The notes under the pieces: model-generated
Databases searched by the model: none
The model's input: only the letters and a program-made list of their open reading frames with translations
Told to the model about the DNA's origin: nothing
Assembly (NCBI RefSeq): GCF_017565645.3
Contig: NZ_CP086136.1
Span: 9,097,501-9,161,500, forward strand
DNA length: 64,000 bases
Source: Bradyrhizobium barranii subsp. barranii
Lineage (GTDB): Bacteria; Pseudomonadota; Alphaproteobacteria; Rhizobiales; Xanthobacteraceae
Reading direction: 5' to 3'
Position numbers and translations under genes: made by a program
Shown here: in pieces, positions 37,579 through 45,597 of the stretch
How positions within the stretch are numbered: position 1 is the first letter of the stretch
Layout: each line of letters opens with the position of its first letter

Positions 37579-37642
37579 GGTCTAGATCGGAGTGAAATGG
37601 CCCATAAGCCCGGATACGAGCGCGATTGGGTAAAGTTGGGTA
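37579..37642 (+). promoter_or_regulatory. Regulatory module with TTGGGTA direct repeats, site 2
   Basis: TTGGGTA occurs at 37626-37632 and 37636-37642, 10 bp apart, upstream of the leftward Tm-1-like gene. A GGTCTAGA box at 37579-37586 lies exactly 47 bp from the first repeat. Between them are AATGGC and TAAG blocks. The whole arrangement recurs without gaps at 38106-38169. Confidence 0.7.
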
Positions 37643-37787
37643 GCTGCCAAGCGGCCATAGCAGCAGCCGCTTCATCCTGAGCGCCACCGTGACGAGGGAA
37701 GCCGCCTCTCCCCTTTGCAAGGAGGCGAGCGTCAGCTGGCGGAGCTTTGTGGTTTGGGCCGCCCGCATCGTCGGCGCGCTCCGAGAC

Positions 37788-37823
37788 AAAAAGATGCCGC
37801 TGCCGGAGTTTTCCAGCAGCGGC
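37788..37823 (-). terminator. Intrinsic terminator, leftward
   Basis: On the minus strand GCCGCTGC and GCAGCGGC form an 8-bp stem that can extend with GGA/TCC around an AAAAC loop, followed by ATCTTTTTG. This is a textbook intrinsic terminator for leftward transcription. It ends a short unit that would start near the module at 38106 and keeps it apart from the Tm-1-like operon. Confidence 0.75.
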
Positions 37824-38022
37824 GCGAGTCAGGGAGGAAGCAGACGAGCCGGTCTGCTAGCGGATCCGTAGGACGCAGCGATAGCTCGCCCGGAATTTTC
37901 TACCCGAGACGCTTCACGGGCCCTTTTTCAGAACGAGCCGAACTCGGGCAGCATCGGCAAATCGTATCCGGCTCACAGCAAGGCGCGGAGAGGCTACTCA
38001 AGCAAGAACGGCTATGACGGCG

Positions 38023-38079
38023 TTAGCGTTCATCGCATCCAGCCGAGCCCGGCTCCCCCGCCGAAGAAAGACATGACAT
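38023..38079 (-). other. Possible short leader ORF or small RNA start (18 codons)
   Basis: Immediately left of the module at 38106, the minus strand has GGGGGAG followed by ATG 38079 and an 18-codon frame (MSCLSSAGEPGSAGCDER). A second ATG at 38074 opens 14 codons. With the terminator at 37788-37823 this defines a possible leftward transcript of about 300 nt without a long gene: a small RNA, a leader peptide, or the stump of a lost gene. Confidence 0.3.
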
Positions 38080-38105
38080 TGCTCCCCCAAAGATCGACGA
38101 GTGGT

Positions 38106-38169
38106 GGTCTAGACCTCGATGGAATGGCGTGTAAGATCGGCGAAAGGTTCAAATGGGTAGGATTGGGTA
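38106..38169 (+). promoter_or_regulatory. Duplicated regulatory module with TTGGGTA repeats, site 3
   Basis: ATGGGTA at 38153-38159 and TTGGGTA at 38163-38169 are again 10 bp apart, with a GGTCTAGA box exactly 47 bp before the first. The blocks TG-N-AATGGC, TAAG and CGG align with the module at 37579 without gaps. It lies directly before the rightward gene at 38175 but is in the same plus-strand orientation as site 2, which serves a leftward gene. Confidence 0.65.
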
Positions 38170-38174
38170 GAACC

Positions 38175-38786
38175 GTGAGAGCCAATGTCTTTGGTCGCCT
38201 TGCCGCAAGTCTCCCCTCGCCTCGCGGTGATCAGATAACGATCTATGCGCCGTCACTGCGGACTCTTCCGCAGAATGCCATGCTCGTCATGGCTACACTT
38301 CCTGTCATCGACTGGAACGACTGCCTCGTGCTAGACTTGCACGCGAGCCCCAAGGCGCCCCCTTGCTGCTATGCGGCCGTCGTCATGATCGATCCCTTTG
38401 CCTGCTGGGAAGATCTCGGAGATCTGTTACAGGATGCAAAGATGACCGGAGTGACGAATTTTCCGCCAGCCTGCATGATTGAACGGACATCGGCAGGAGT
38501 GCCGCTCGATCGCGGTCAGGAGCTCGAGCTTCGCCGTATGGAGTGGTTTGCAAGGCGCGGGTTCAAAGTCCTGTTTATCGCGGCGGACGAGGCAAAGATG
38601 ACAGCAGCGGAGCAACGGCTTGGTTCGCAGCTGGATGGGGCCGTCTATCTGCGACCCGAGGCGCTTGCGCTGCCGATTGGATCGGATATCGGGCTCGTAA
38701 GCCTTGGCTCTCATGGATCGTCGTCGGTACCGAGGTTCTCCCTGGAGCAGGCCGCCACGGCCAAGCAGCCGCTACGACGGGCATGA
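38175..38786 (+). CDS. Short divergent TIM-barrel (PEP-hydrolase-like) protein
   Basis: The frame resembles the middle of the TIM-barrel family at 35457-36323: DQITIYAPSLRTLP matches the family's IYNSGR segment, AAVVMIDPFACWEDLGDLL matches the GV.A.DPFR segment, and GVTNFPPACMIERTSAGVP matches the GV.NFPT segment. It then drifts and ends without the GGS/DRLP C-terminal part. The start is unsure: GTG 38175 (about 203 residues) or ATG 38280 (about 168 residues); a longer frame to 38073 would contain the TTGGGTA site. At this length it is either a cut-down family member or a fragment. It converges on the regulator gene, 4 bp apart. Confidence 0.5.
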   Translation: MRANVFGRLAASLPSPRGDQITIYAPSLRTLPQNAMLVMATLPVIDWNDCLVLDLHASPKAPPCCYAAVVMIDPFACWEDLGDLLQDAKMTGVTNFPPACMIERTSAGVPLDRGQELELRRMEWFARRGFKVLFIAADEAKMTAAEQRLGSQLDGAVYLRPEALALPIGSDIGLVSLGSHGSSSVPRFSLEQAATAKQPLRRA

Positions 38787-38790
38787 GGCC

Positions 38791-39750
38791 TTATTCGAGG
38801 ATCCGCAGTTTCTTGATTTTATTGTAGAGGGTTTTGCGCGAAAGCCCGAGAGAGCGAGCAGTCTTGCCGCGGTGAAGCCGGTTTCTCTTCAAGCCCTCGA
38901 TGATCCAGTCTCGCTCGGACAGCGAGGCCGCGGGCCGTGCGCCAAAAGGTGGCTCCAACAACGGCTTTAGCACCTCACCGGTGATGTGACTTGATGGCAA
39001 GGTCACGAGCTGGTTCACGACCTGCCGCAACTCGCGCAAATTGCCTGGCCAATCGTGCCCGGCGAGCGCAAGGAATGCAGAGTTTTCTATCGTGAGCGTC
39101 TGGGCGCTGGAATCTCCTTTGGCTTCGACGGTGAAGTGTTGAACGAGTTGCGGCAGATCTTCAAGCCTGTCGGGTAGCGAAGGCAATTGGACATCCAGCC
39201 CGGTAAAAAGGTCGAGAAGCCGCGCGCACAGAACCGTTTCAAGACCAGCGCCTCGGGCCACGGTCGCGGTGGCAATGATCCGGGCATTGGAACGCATGAC
39301 AGTTACCCCGTTCAGAGGGGTAAATCCGCCTGTCTCGAGGTAATCGGCAAGGCGCTCCTGTCCATCGCGCGAAAGTTGGTCGACATGCAATAGCACGACG
39401 GCACCGTCACTCGACGCCTCCAGGAGTGACAATTGGCGTCTGCCGCTCTCAAGACGCTCGGTGCCGAACAACGGGCCAAGTATATCCATCGCCGGACCGG
39501 GGCGGCAATGAAACAACGCCGTTTTGGCGTGCCTGCGGTCGCTAAACGCGTGAACCAGGGTTGCTATTCTACGCTTGCCAGAGCCAGCCTCCCCCCAGAT
39601 GAGGACCGGGCGGGGGGTCGCCGCAACGCGTCTGGTGATCTCAAGGATGCGCTTCATTGCCGAGGACTGCGCGATCACGCCGTGCCTGAAACCACTCAAC
39701 TGCAGCTGCCGTTCGAGTAGATCCACCTTCTCGCGCAACAGGTGGATGTG
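38791..39750 (-). pseudogene. AAA+/Fis-type transcription regulator, C-terminal half cut off by IS110
   Basis: The frame contains an NtrC-like AAA+ domain and a Fis-type helix-turn-helix. Walker A is GEAGSGKRRIATLVH, and arginine-finger and sensor regions follow up to DWPGNLRELRQVVNQL. The end is ERDWIIEGLKRNRLHRGKTA and SLGLSRKTLYNKIKKLRI. The GAFTGA loop that contacts sigma-54 is absent (the region reads LFGTERLESGRRQL) and Walker B is weak (VVLLHVDQLS), so it probably does not act through sigma-54. Upstream of 39750 the frame runs into IS110 sequence with only a TTG start at 39777 and no ribosome binding site. The native N-terminus is most likely the TIM barrel at 41111-41914. Confidence 0.7.
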
Positions 39751-41110
39751 TGTGGACGCCCCACTAAATGCAAGCAAAATTTAACTTCGGAACAGGCATG
39801 TGGTCGGGTGCTGACGTGTGTCCGGCCTCGTGATGCGACCTCGACACGTCGCGGGCCCTTATGGAATGCGTGGATTGGATCCAATTCGGCTATGCGTGCT
39901 CTCTGGCACTCATCCACCTGTTGATTCTTCCAATCCCAGTCCCTGACCGATTGCCCATAATCCTCCGTTAGACCTTACCACATTCCCGACGTCTCTCGGC
40001 TTCTGGCCCTGCGTTACGCAGCGCCAGACGCTGGAGCTTGATAAGCGCCACCGCGGACCATCAAGGCCCAAGCGATACGCGCCAATTTGTTCGCTAGAGC
40101 GACCGCGATCAGCTTTGGTGGCTTCTTCAAGAGCATTCTCGCGAGCCAGGATCCTGCTGGCGGTCCATATCGTCTTGCCCATCGCACCACGGCGGTGGCA
40201 CCAAGCACGAGGAGCCGTCGGAGATCTCGCCGGCCCATCCTGGAGATTTTGCCAAGCCTGTCCTTGCCTCCGGAAGAATTCTGTTTGGGCGTGAGACCAA
40301 TCCAGGCCGCAAAATCACGCCCCTTGGAAAAGGTCTCCGCCGAGGGCGCCAAGGCCTCTATCGCTGTGGCGCAGATTGCCCCGATCCCCGGAATGGTCAT
40401 TAAGCGAGAGGCCACCTCGTCCTGTCTCGCGCGCACTCGCAGTCCCTTCTCAAGCTCTGCAATCTGCTCCGACAGGGATTCCACGTGCTTCAAGAGAGTC
40501 TGGCAAAGGCCACGAGCGAGATCGGGCAGGTCCGGATATATTGTCAGGAGCTCATGCAATCGGGGGATATGTCTGACGCCCTGAGCCACGATCAAGCCGT
40601 ATTCCGCAAGATGTCCGCGCAAAGCGTTGATCGCCTGTGTACGCTGTCGAACCAAGAGATCACGAACCTTGAATGCCATGGAAGAGGCTTGCTTCTCGGC
40701 GCTCTTGACGCCGACAAAGCGCATCGTTGGTCGAGACGCGGCTTCGGCGATCGCTTCCGCATCCGCGGCATCGTTCTTCTGACGCTTAACGAAGGGCTTC
40801 ACGTAGGAGGGATGGATCAGCCGGACCTCGTGCCCAAATTTACCAATCTCCCGTCCCCAATAGTGGGCGCTGGCGCAGGCCTCCATTGCGACCACACACC
40901 TTGGCAACTTGGCGAAAAACTCGAGCAATCTGCTGCGGTTGAGCTTTTTACGCAGGATCATCCTTCCGTCCTGCCCCGCGCCGTGGACCTGAAACACGTT
41001 CTTGGCCAAATCTAAACCGATGATGCTAACCTCGTCGTCCATGGACGTCCTCCTTACCGGGTTTCAACACCCGCACTTTGGCACAATCGATGCCGTCGGG
41101 GGGCGTCCAC
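39751..41110 (-). mobile_element. IS110-family insertion sequence
   Basis: The element is about 1.36 kb and holds one transposase gene. GTGGACGCCCC occurs at the left edge (39752-39762) and inverted at the right edge (about 41100-41110), which resembles the subterminal repeats of the IS1111 branch. These edges are inferred from the repeats and from the fact that removing 39751-41110 joins the flanking frames. No target duplication is evident, as is common in this family. Confidence 0.7.
40014..41042 (-). CDS. IS110-family transposase
   Basis: The 342-residue protein has the DEDD domain (IIGLDLAKNVFQVHGAG, VVAMEACASAHYWGRE, KNDAADAEAIAEAASRP) and the C-terminal transposase_20 domain (LMTIPGIGAICATAIEALAP, FAAWIGLTPKQNSSGGKDRL). 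It is full length. The long 3' non-coding part (39751-40013) fits the family. Confidence 0.93.
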   Translation of the reverse strand: MDDEVSIIGLDLAKNVFQVHGAGQDGRMILRKKLNRSRLLEFFAKLPRCVVAMEACASAHYWGREIGKFGHEVRLIHPSYVKPFVKRQKNDAADAEAIAEAASRPTMRFVGVKSAEKQASSMAFKVRDLLVRQRTQAINALRGHLAEYGLIVAQGVRHIPRLHELLTIYPDLPDLARGLCQTLLKHVESLSEQIAELEKGLRVRARQDEVASRLMTIPGIGAICATAIEALAPSAETFSKGRDFAAWIGLTPKQNSSGGKDRLGKISRMGRRDLRRLLVLGATAVVRWARRYGPPAGSWLARMLLKKPPKLIAVALANKLARIAWALMVRGGAYQAPASGAA

Positions 41111-41914
41111 TCCATCGGTCTTGAAGCCCGACGTCACCTCGAGGACCGACATCTCCAGAGGCACGCGGTCCAGCGAAGAGCCTCCGATGAAACCCTGGAT
41201 TCCGGTCTCGCGGCAGATGTCGAGGAGTTCGTCCGGCTTCGTAATGGGGCCGCCCCCAAGCAGGCAGATGGTGCTCTTGTTGACGGATTGAGCAACGCGC
41301 GCAACGGCGCTCGTACGCGCTGCAAGTTCAGACAGGCTGACCGACGGATCGGCTCCGCTTTCAATCGCGCGGTTTAGATTGAAGTTGATGCAAATGGCCT
41401 CGGCGCCCGCTTCGACCATTCGACGCGCCTCGGATTGACTGCGCGTATAGGCAATTGTCATCAGGCCGCGTTTTGCAGCTTTCACGAGGAGCTCGATTTC
41501 CCGGGAGTAACCAAGACCACACTTCTCGAGCAATGACCTGCGCTCATCGTCGATGTGTATGACCGATGGGAAGTTGGTCACACCGGCAAATCCCCATTTG
41601 ATGATCCGATCGAGCCAACGATCAACATCGAGCTCGGGGTCGAATGTACAGGTGCCGAAGAAGACCGGCAGTTTCGTGCTGGGCAGAATTTCGGTCCGTC
41701 CGAAGCTTGCCACGAATTCGTTACTATTGCGGATTGGGAGGATCGAGGCAGGCGAGGCCCCACCCATGGCACGAAAACGGCCCGCATTGAGCGCGAGCAC
41801 GAAATCGGCCCCCGCCCGCTCGGCGGCTCTGGCGGTCATGCCCGACCCGATCCCCGCACCAAGGACAAACGAACGGGAATTGCGGAAGAACTGCCTGATA
41901 CCGGCTCCCTTCAC
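41111..41914 (-). pseudogene. TIM-barrel (PEP-hydrolase-like) domain, probable N-terminal half of the split regulator
   Basis: From GTG 41914 the frame reads FVLGAGIGSGMTARAAERAG, ADFVLALNAGRFRAMGGASP, LPVFFGTCTFDPELDVDR, WGFAGVTNFPSVIHIDDERR, AGAEAICINFNLNR and FIGGSSLDRVPLEMSVLEVT, a complete TIM barrel of the same family as 35457-36323. Near 41110 it enters IS110 sequence and picks up a foreign tail (VDAPRRHRLCQSAGVETR) before stopping at 41054. The start is uncertain because no ATG lies in frame between the ABC ATPase stop and the conserved region. It is downstream of the ABC ATPase gene (59 bp). Joined to 39750 it would continue into the AAA+/Fis part. Confidence 0.7.
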
Positions 41915-41972
41915 CTCAGCCGTCCGCCTGTCGATCCTGAGCCGCGTATCATCGCACGGCTCTACGTGAAGA

Positions 41973-43069
41973 CTAGCTCCAACTCGCAGGTGCGTGCAAC
42001 CGCCATACCGCCTTTCCATTGCCCATGAACAAGTGGCAATCGGCTGGAGCGGCGGTGAGGGTGAACTTGGAGGCGCCTTTGGGCCAACCGGAGTGTGGCG
42101 CCCTGGCGACGAGAGCTTCGTTTCCGGCATTACCGTAGATGTACGTGACGCTGCCGAGATGCTCGACGAAATCGACCCCAAGTTCAATCGAGATCTCCTG
42201 CTGCCCGGGCATTGACGAGGAGAAGTCGTCCGGGCGAATTCCAACAGTGACCGGCTTGCCAACCAGCATCTGGTCCGGCTGGACCGGAACGGAGATCGTG
42301 GGCCCGGCGTCCAACCGGACATCCATGCCATGTTCATGAGCTGCTTCGACCTTGCCGCCCAGGAAGTTCATCTTGGGCGAGCCGATGAATCCTGCAACAA
42401 AGCGCGAAGCGGGATTGTGATACAGATCGTGCGGGCTGCCGACCTGTTCGATGTTGCCGTCCTTGAGTACCACGATCTTGTCAGCCATGGTCATCGCCTC
42501 CACCTGGTCATGCGTCACGTAGATCATGGTATTTCCGAGCTGCTTGTGGAGCTTGGCGATCTGAACCCGCATCTGCACGCGCAAATCGGTGTCCAGGTTG
42601 GAGAGCGGCTCATCGAACAGGAAAACTTTTGGTTCTCGCATGATGGCGCGCCCGATTGCGACGCGCTGGCGTTGCCCTCCTGAAAGTTGTCGAGGCTTGC
42701 GCTCCAATAGATGGTCGATCTGCAATAGCGATGCTGTTTTGGCTATCTTGGCGGCGATCGCGGCTTTCCCGGCTTTGGCCATGCGCAGGGGAAAGGCCAG
42801 GTTCTCTTTCACCGTCATATGCGGATAGAGAGCGTAGCTTTGAAAGACCATGCCGAGGTTGCGATCGGCCGCTAGCTCATTGTCGATGAGGAGCCGCCCA
42901 CCGCTGATGGGCTCGAGCCCGCCAATCATGCGCAGAAGCGTGGATTTGCCCGACCCGGACGGACCAACAAGACGACAAATTCGCCGTGATCGATAGTCAG
43001 GTCGATATTACGCAGGATCTCGATTGCCCCAAAAGTCTTCTTGAGGCCCTCCAGGCGAACGTCGGCCAT
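41973..43069 (-). pseudogene. Sugar ABC transporter ATPase (UgpC/MalK type), frameshifted at Walker A
   Basis: The gene starts at ATG 43069 ([29 protein letters not shown]), overlapping the HAD gene stop (TAATG). About one base is missing near 42970, just before [16 protein letters not shown], so the frame breaks inside the ATP-binding loop. Downstream all is intact: [56 protein letters not shown] and the C-terminal regulatory domain with [10 protein letters not shown]. Translation could only restart at an internal start such as ATG 42929 and would lack Walker A. Either a real mutation or a sequence error. Confidence 0.85.
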
Positions 43070-43896
43070 TATGCCCTCCTCTGTCGCGGTTGAGCCGCGC
43101 GAGCAGCACTCACCTCAATCTCGCGCAAGCTCGATACGATGAAGTCGGGAGCCATCAAGGACGGATCCTGACGCGTTGGCACGCCGGTTGTAACAAGCAC
43201 CGTGGCAAGACCCGCCCTCTTTCCGGCTTGAATATCAGTAGGAACTTGATCTCCGATCATGATGGTCGACCCGCGCTTCGGACCAAGGCGTGAGAGCGCT
43301 GTCTCGATCATCGGCACTTGCGGCTTTCCAACGATCGAAGGCTGCACTTGCGTAGCAGCGGCCACAGCTGCAATGGTCGCACCAGCGCCAGGTTCGAACC
43401 CGCTGGCCGTCGGCAGCAGAAGATCGGGATTAGTTCCTATGAACACAGCTCCATTGAGGATCGACTCAACCGCAATTCGCAGCTTCTCATGCGTGATGTC
43501 CCGGTCAAGCCCCATCACGACGGCTTCGGGCGCTCGGTCCGTGACCTCCAGCCCAACATCTCGCATGGCCGTCACAAGCGAGGAAGCTCCGATGACATAG
43601 ATTCGCGTTAGGTACGGATAATTGGTTCGAACGAGTTCTGCGGCGGTGATAGCGCTTGTAACGACCTGAGACGGTGCGATCGAAAGACCAGATCCTCTCA
43701 GCCTGCCGACGACGTCCTCCGGGGTATGCGTTGAATTGTTCGTCGCAAAGCAGAATGGCACGCCTGCTTTCTGCCATCTCGTAAACGCCTCTATGGCATC
43801 CGCTATTGCGGTGCCGCCACGATAAACGACGCCATCCAGATCGGAGATAATCCCTTCTATCGGCGGCCAGTTGATCTTAGAGCTGAGGCTAACCAT
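43069..43896 (-). CDS. HAD-IIA family hydrolase (NagD-like phosphatase)
   Basis: The 275-residue protein has HAD motif I GIISDLDGVVYRGGTAI, motif II FATNNSTHTP, and motif IV MIGDQVPTDIQAGKRAGL, with a IIA-type cap containing VIGASSLVTAMRDVGLEV. Such enzymes dephosphorylate small sugar or glycerol phosphates. It overlaps the SDR gene upstream by 8 bp and the ATPase gene downstream. In a sugar-uptake operon it would act on a phosphorylated intermediate, perhaps the product of the neighbouring kinase (inference). Confidence 0.85.
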   Translation of the reverse strand: MVSLSSKINWPPIEGIISDLDGVVYRGGTAIADAIEAFTRWQKAGVPFCFATNNSTHTPEDVVGRLRGSGLSIAPSQVVTSAITAAELVRTNYPYLTRIYVIGASSLVTAMRDVGLEVTDRAPEAVVMGLDRDITHEKLRIAVESILNGAVFIGTNPDLLLPTASGFEPGAGATIAAVAAATQVQPSIVGKPQVPMIETALSRLGPKRGSTIMIGDQVPTDIQAGKRAGLATVLVTTGVPTRQDPSLMAPDFIVSSLREIEVSAARAAQPRQRRA

Positions 43897-44659
43897 TCAT
43901 CAGCATCCCACCATTCACATGGACAATCTGCCCGGTCATGTAGGAAGCTGCGGGGCTGGCCAGGAACACCGCAAGCCCTGCGATATCTTCCGGCAGTCCG
44001 ACCCGGCCCAGCGGAATTCGGCCACTATGGCGCGCTTCGGTTTCCTCCCGCGGACGCCCGTGCAAGGGTGTATCGATAATCCCGGGAGCAATCGCGTTGA
44101 CGTTGATCTTGAACGGAGCACATTCATAAGCGAGCAGCTTTGTCACATCGTGCACGATGGCTTTTGACAAGCAATAGTCGGCGCCGCCAGCCTGGTAGTT
44201 GAAAACAGCACCTTGAGATGACAACGAGGACCCGACATTGACGATGCGGCCGCCTTTGCTCTTCATGAAGCGCTCGATCGCCAGCTTCGCGCAACGAAGC
44301 ACTGCGACGGAATTGATCTGGATGGTTTTTTCGATTCGATCGGCATTTCCGGTCAGAAGCGCCTGAGCCGATTTTATTCCGGCGTTGTTGATCAGGACAT
44401 CGAGCCTGCCGAAGCGCTTGGCGATCTCATCAAGCACCCTGCCGACATCATCTTCTCGTGACACATCCATGCTCATCGGCAGGATGCCATTGCCGTGCGG
44501 CAAACGAGTCAGAATGACTCGCAGGCTTTCCAAATTCGCGTCGGTTGCCAGGACGTTCGCACCGCCTTGACGGAAAGCATTAGCTATGGCTGAGCCAATG
44601 CCTCCACCTGCACCGGTCACAAGCACGGTCCTGTCTGCAACTGAGAACTGTTCGGTCAT
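43889..44659 (-). CDS. Short-chain dehydrogenase/reductase
   Basis: From ATG 44659 the protein has 256 residues, normal for a classical SDR. It has the cofactor motif VLVTGAGGGIGSAIANAF, VLINNAGIKSAQ, the active-site Ser in VGSSLSSQG and the YCLSK catalytic pair, and ends with LASPAASYMTGQIVHVNGGM. The acidic residue after the second strand (LATDANLESL) suggests NAD(H) preference. ATG overlaps the kinase stop (ATGA). It probably oxidises or reduces a hydroxyl of the imported sugar or polyol. Confidence 0.87.
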   Translation of the reverse strand: MTEQFSVADRTVLVTGAGGGIGSAIANAFRQGGANVLATDANLESLRVILTRLPHGNGILPMSMDVSREDDVGRVLDEIAKRFGRLDVLINNAGIKSAQALLTGNADRIEKTIQINSVAVLRCAKLAIERFMKSKGGRIVNVGSSLSSQGAVFNYQAGGADYCLSKAIVHDVTKLLAYECAPFKINVNAIAPGIIDTPLHGRPREETEARHSGRIPLGRVGLPEDIAGLAVFLASPAASYMTGQIVHVNGGMLMNG

Positions 44660-45597
44660 TCCAACTCCAAGATCGATTGAGAATTCAGAAATTCGTCGAC
44701 GGCCCAACTGCTAGGCATCGATCTTTGGGCGCCGCGTCGCGTCACACATAAGGCGGCAACCGCGAGCGCCTTTTTGATCGCTTCTCGTATCGGCAACCGA
44801 TGAGCAAGAGAGGCTGCGAAAGCTCCATTAAAGGCATCCCCCGCCGCGGTCGTATCAACGACCTTCACAGGAAATGCGCGGAGCGCGAAAGTCGCGCTGG
44901 CATCGGCGTAGTAGGCTCCCTGCGCACCTAGCGTGATCAGCGCTGCCTTCGGCCCGAGATCGAGAAGCTTTCCAGCCGCATGAGCGGCGCCGTCGAAGTC
45001 ATGCACCTCGACACCGGTGAGCTCGAAAGCTTCCGTCTGGTTTGGTGTGACGAAATCGACACTCCTCCACGCCGCGGGCGACAGGCCCGCCCTCACGGGG
45101 GCCGGATTGAAAAAAAGATCGAATTCCTTGACGCTCTTCAATGCAAAAAGGTGATTGAGCGCGGGGACCGGCATGCCCATTTCGGCAACGACGATTGCGT
45201 CCCGCTCAATGAATTCGGCCGCCTTCTCGACCATGCTCGGAGTGACATTTGCATTGGCTCCCGGGTCTATGACAATCATGTTGGAGCCGTCGTCGCCGAC
45301 GAGGACAAGAGCAGAACCGGATATCTCCCCCGGGCATACCTCAATGGCATCAAGGCGGACACCTGCCTCACGCAGCGCTTGCAGCAACGATCGGCCAGCG
45401 TCATCATCGCCAAGCCGGGTGTAGAAGCTCGGCCGAAGCCCCAATCGAGCGGCGGCGACCGCCTGATTTGCGCCCTTGCCTCCCGCATTCTGCTTTAAGC
45501 TTCCCATCAGGCTTTCACCCGACGTTGGAAGCCGCTCGACGTTGAAGCAGAGGTCAAGATTGGTCGTTCCGAAGAACATCAATGGTCTGGGGCTCAT
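44656..45597 (-). CDS. PfkB-family sugar kinase (ribokinase-like)
   Basis: The 313-residue kinase has the substrate-side motif LKQNAGGKGANQAVAAARLG and the ATP/anion-hole motif VVDTTAAGDAFNGAFAASLA, where AAGD replaces the more usual GAGD. FYTRLGDDDAGRSLLQALRE and VDFVTPNQTEAFELTG also fit ribokinase. It would phosphorylate a pentose or related sugar delivered by the ABC transporter. Start and stop overlap both neighbours by 4 bp, so it is tightly coupled in the operon. Confidence 0.87.
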   Translation of the reverse strand: MSPRPLMFFGTTNLDLCFNVERLPTSGESLMGSLKQNAGGKGANQAVAAARLGLRPSFYTRLGDDDAGRSLLQALREAGVRLDAIEVCPGEISGSALVLVGDDGSNMIVIDPGANANVTPSMVEKAAEFIERDAIVVAEMGMPVPALNHLFALKSVKEFDLFFNPAPVRAGLSPAAWRSVDFVTPNQTEAFELTGVEVHDFDGAAHAAGKLLDLGPKAALITLGAQGAYYADASATFALRAFPVKVVDTTAAGDAFNGAFAASLAHRLPIREAIKKALAVAALCVTRRGAQRSMPSSWAVDEFLNSQSILELE

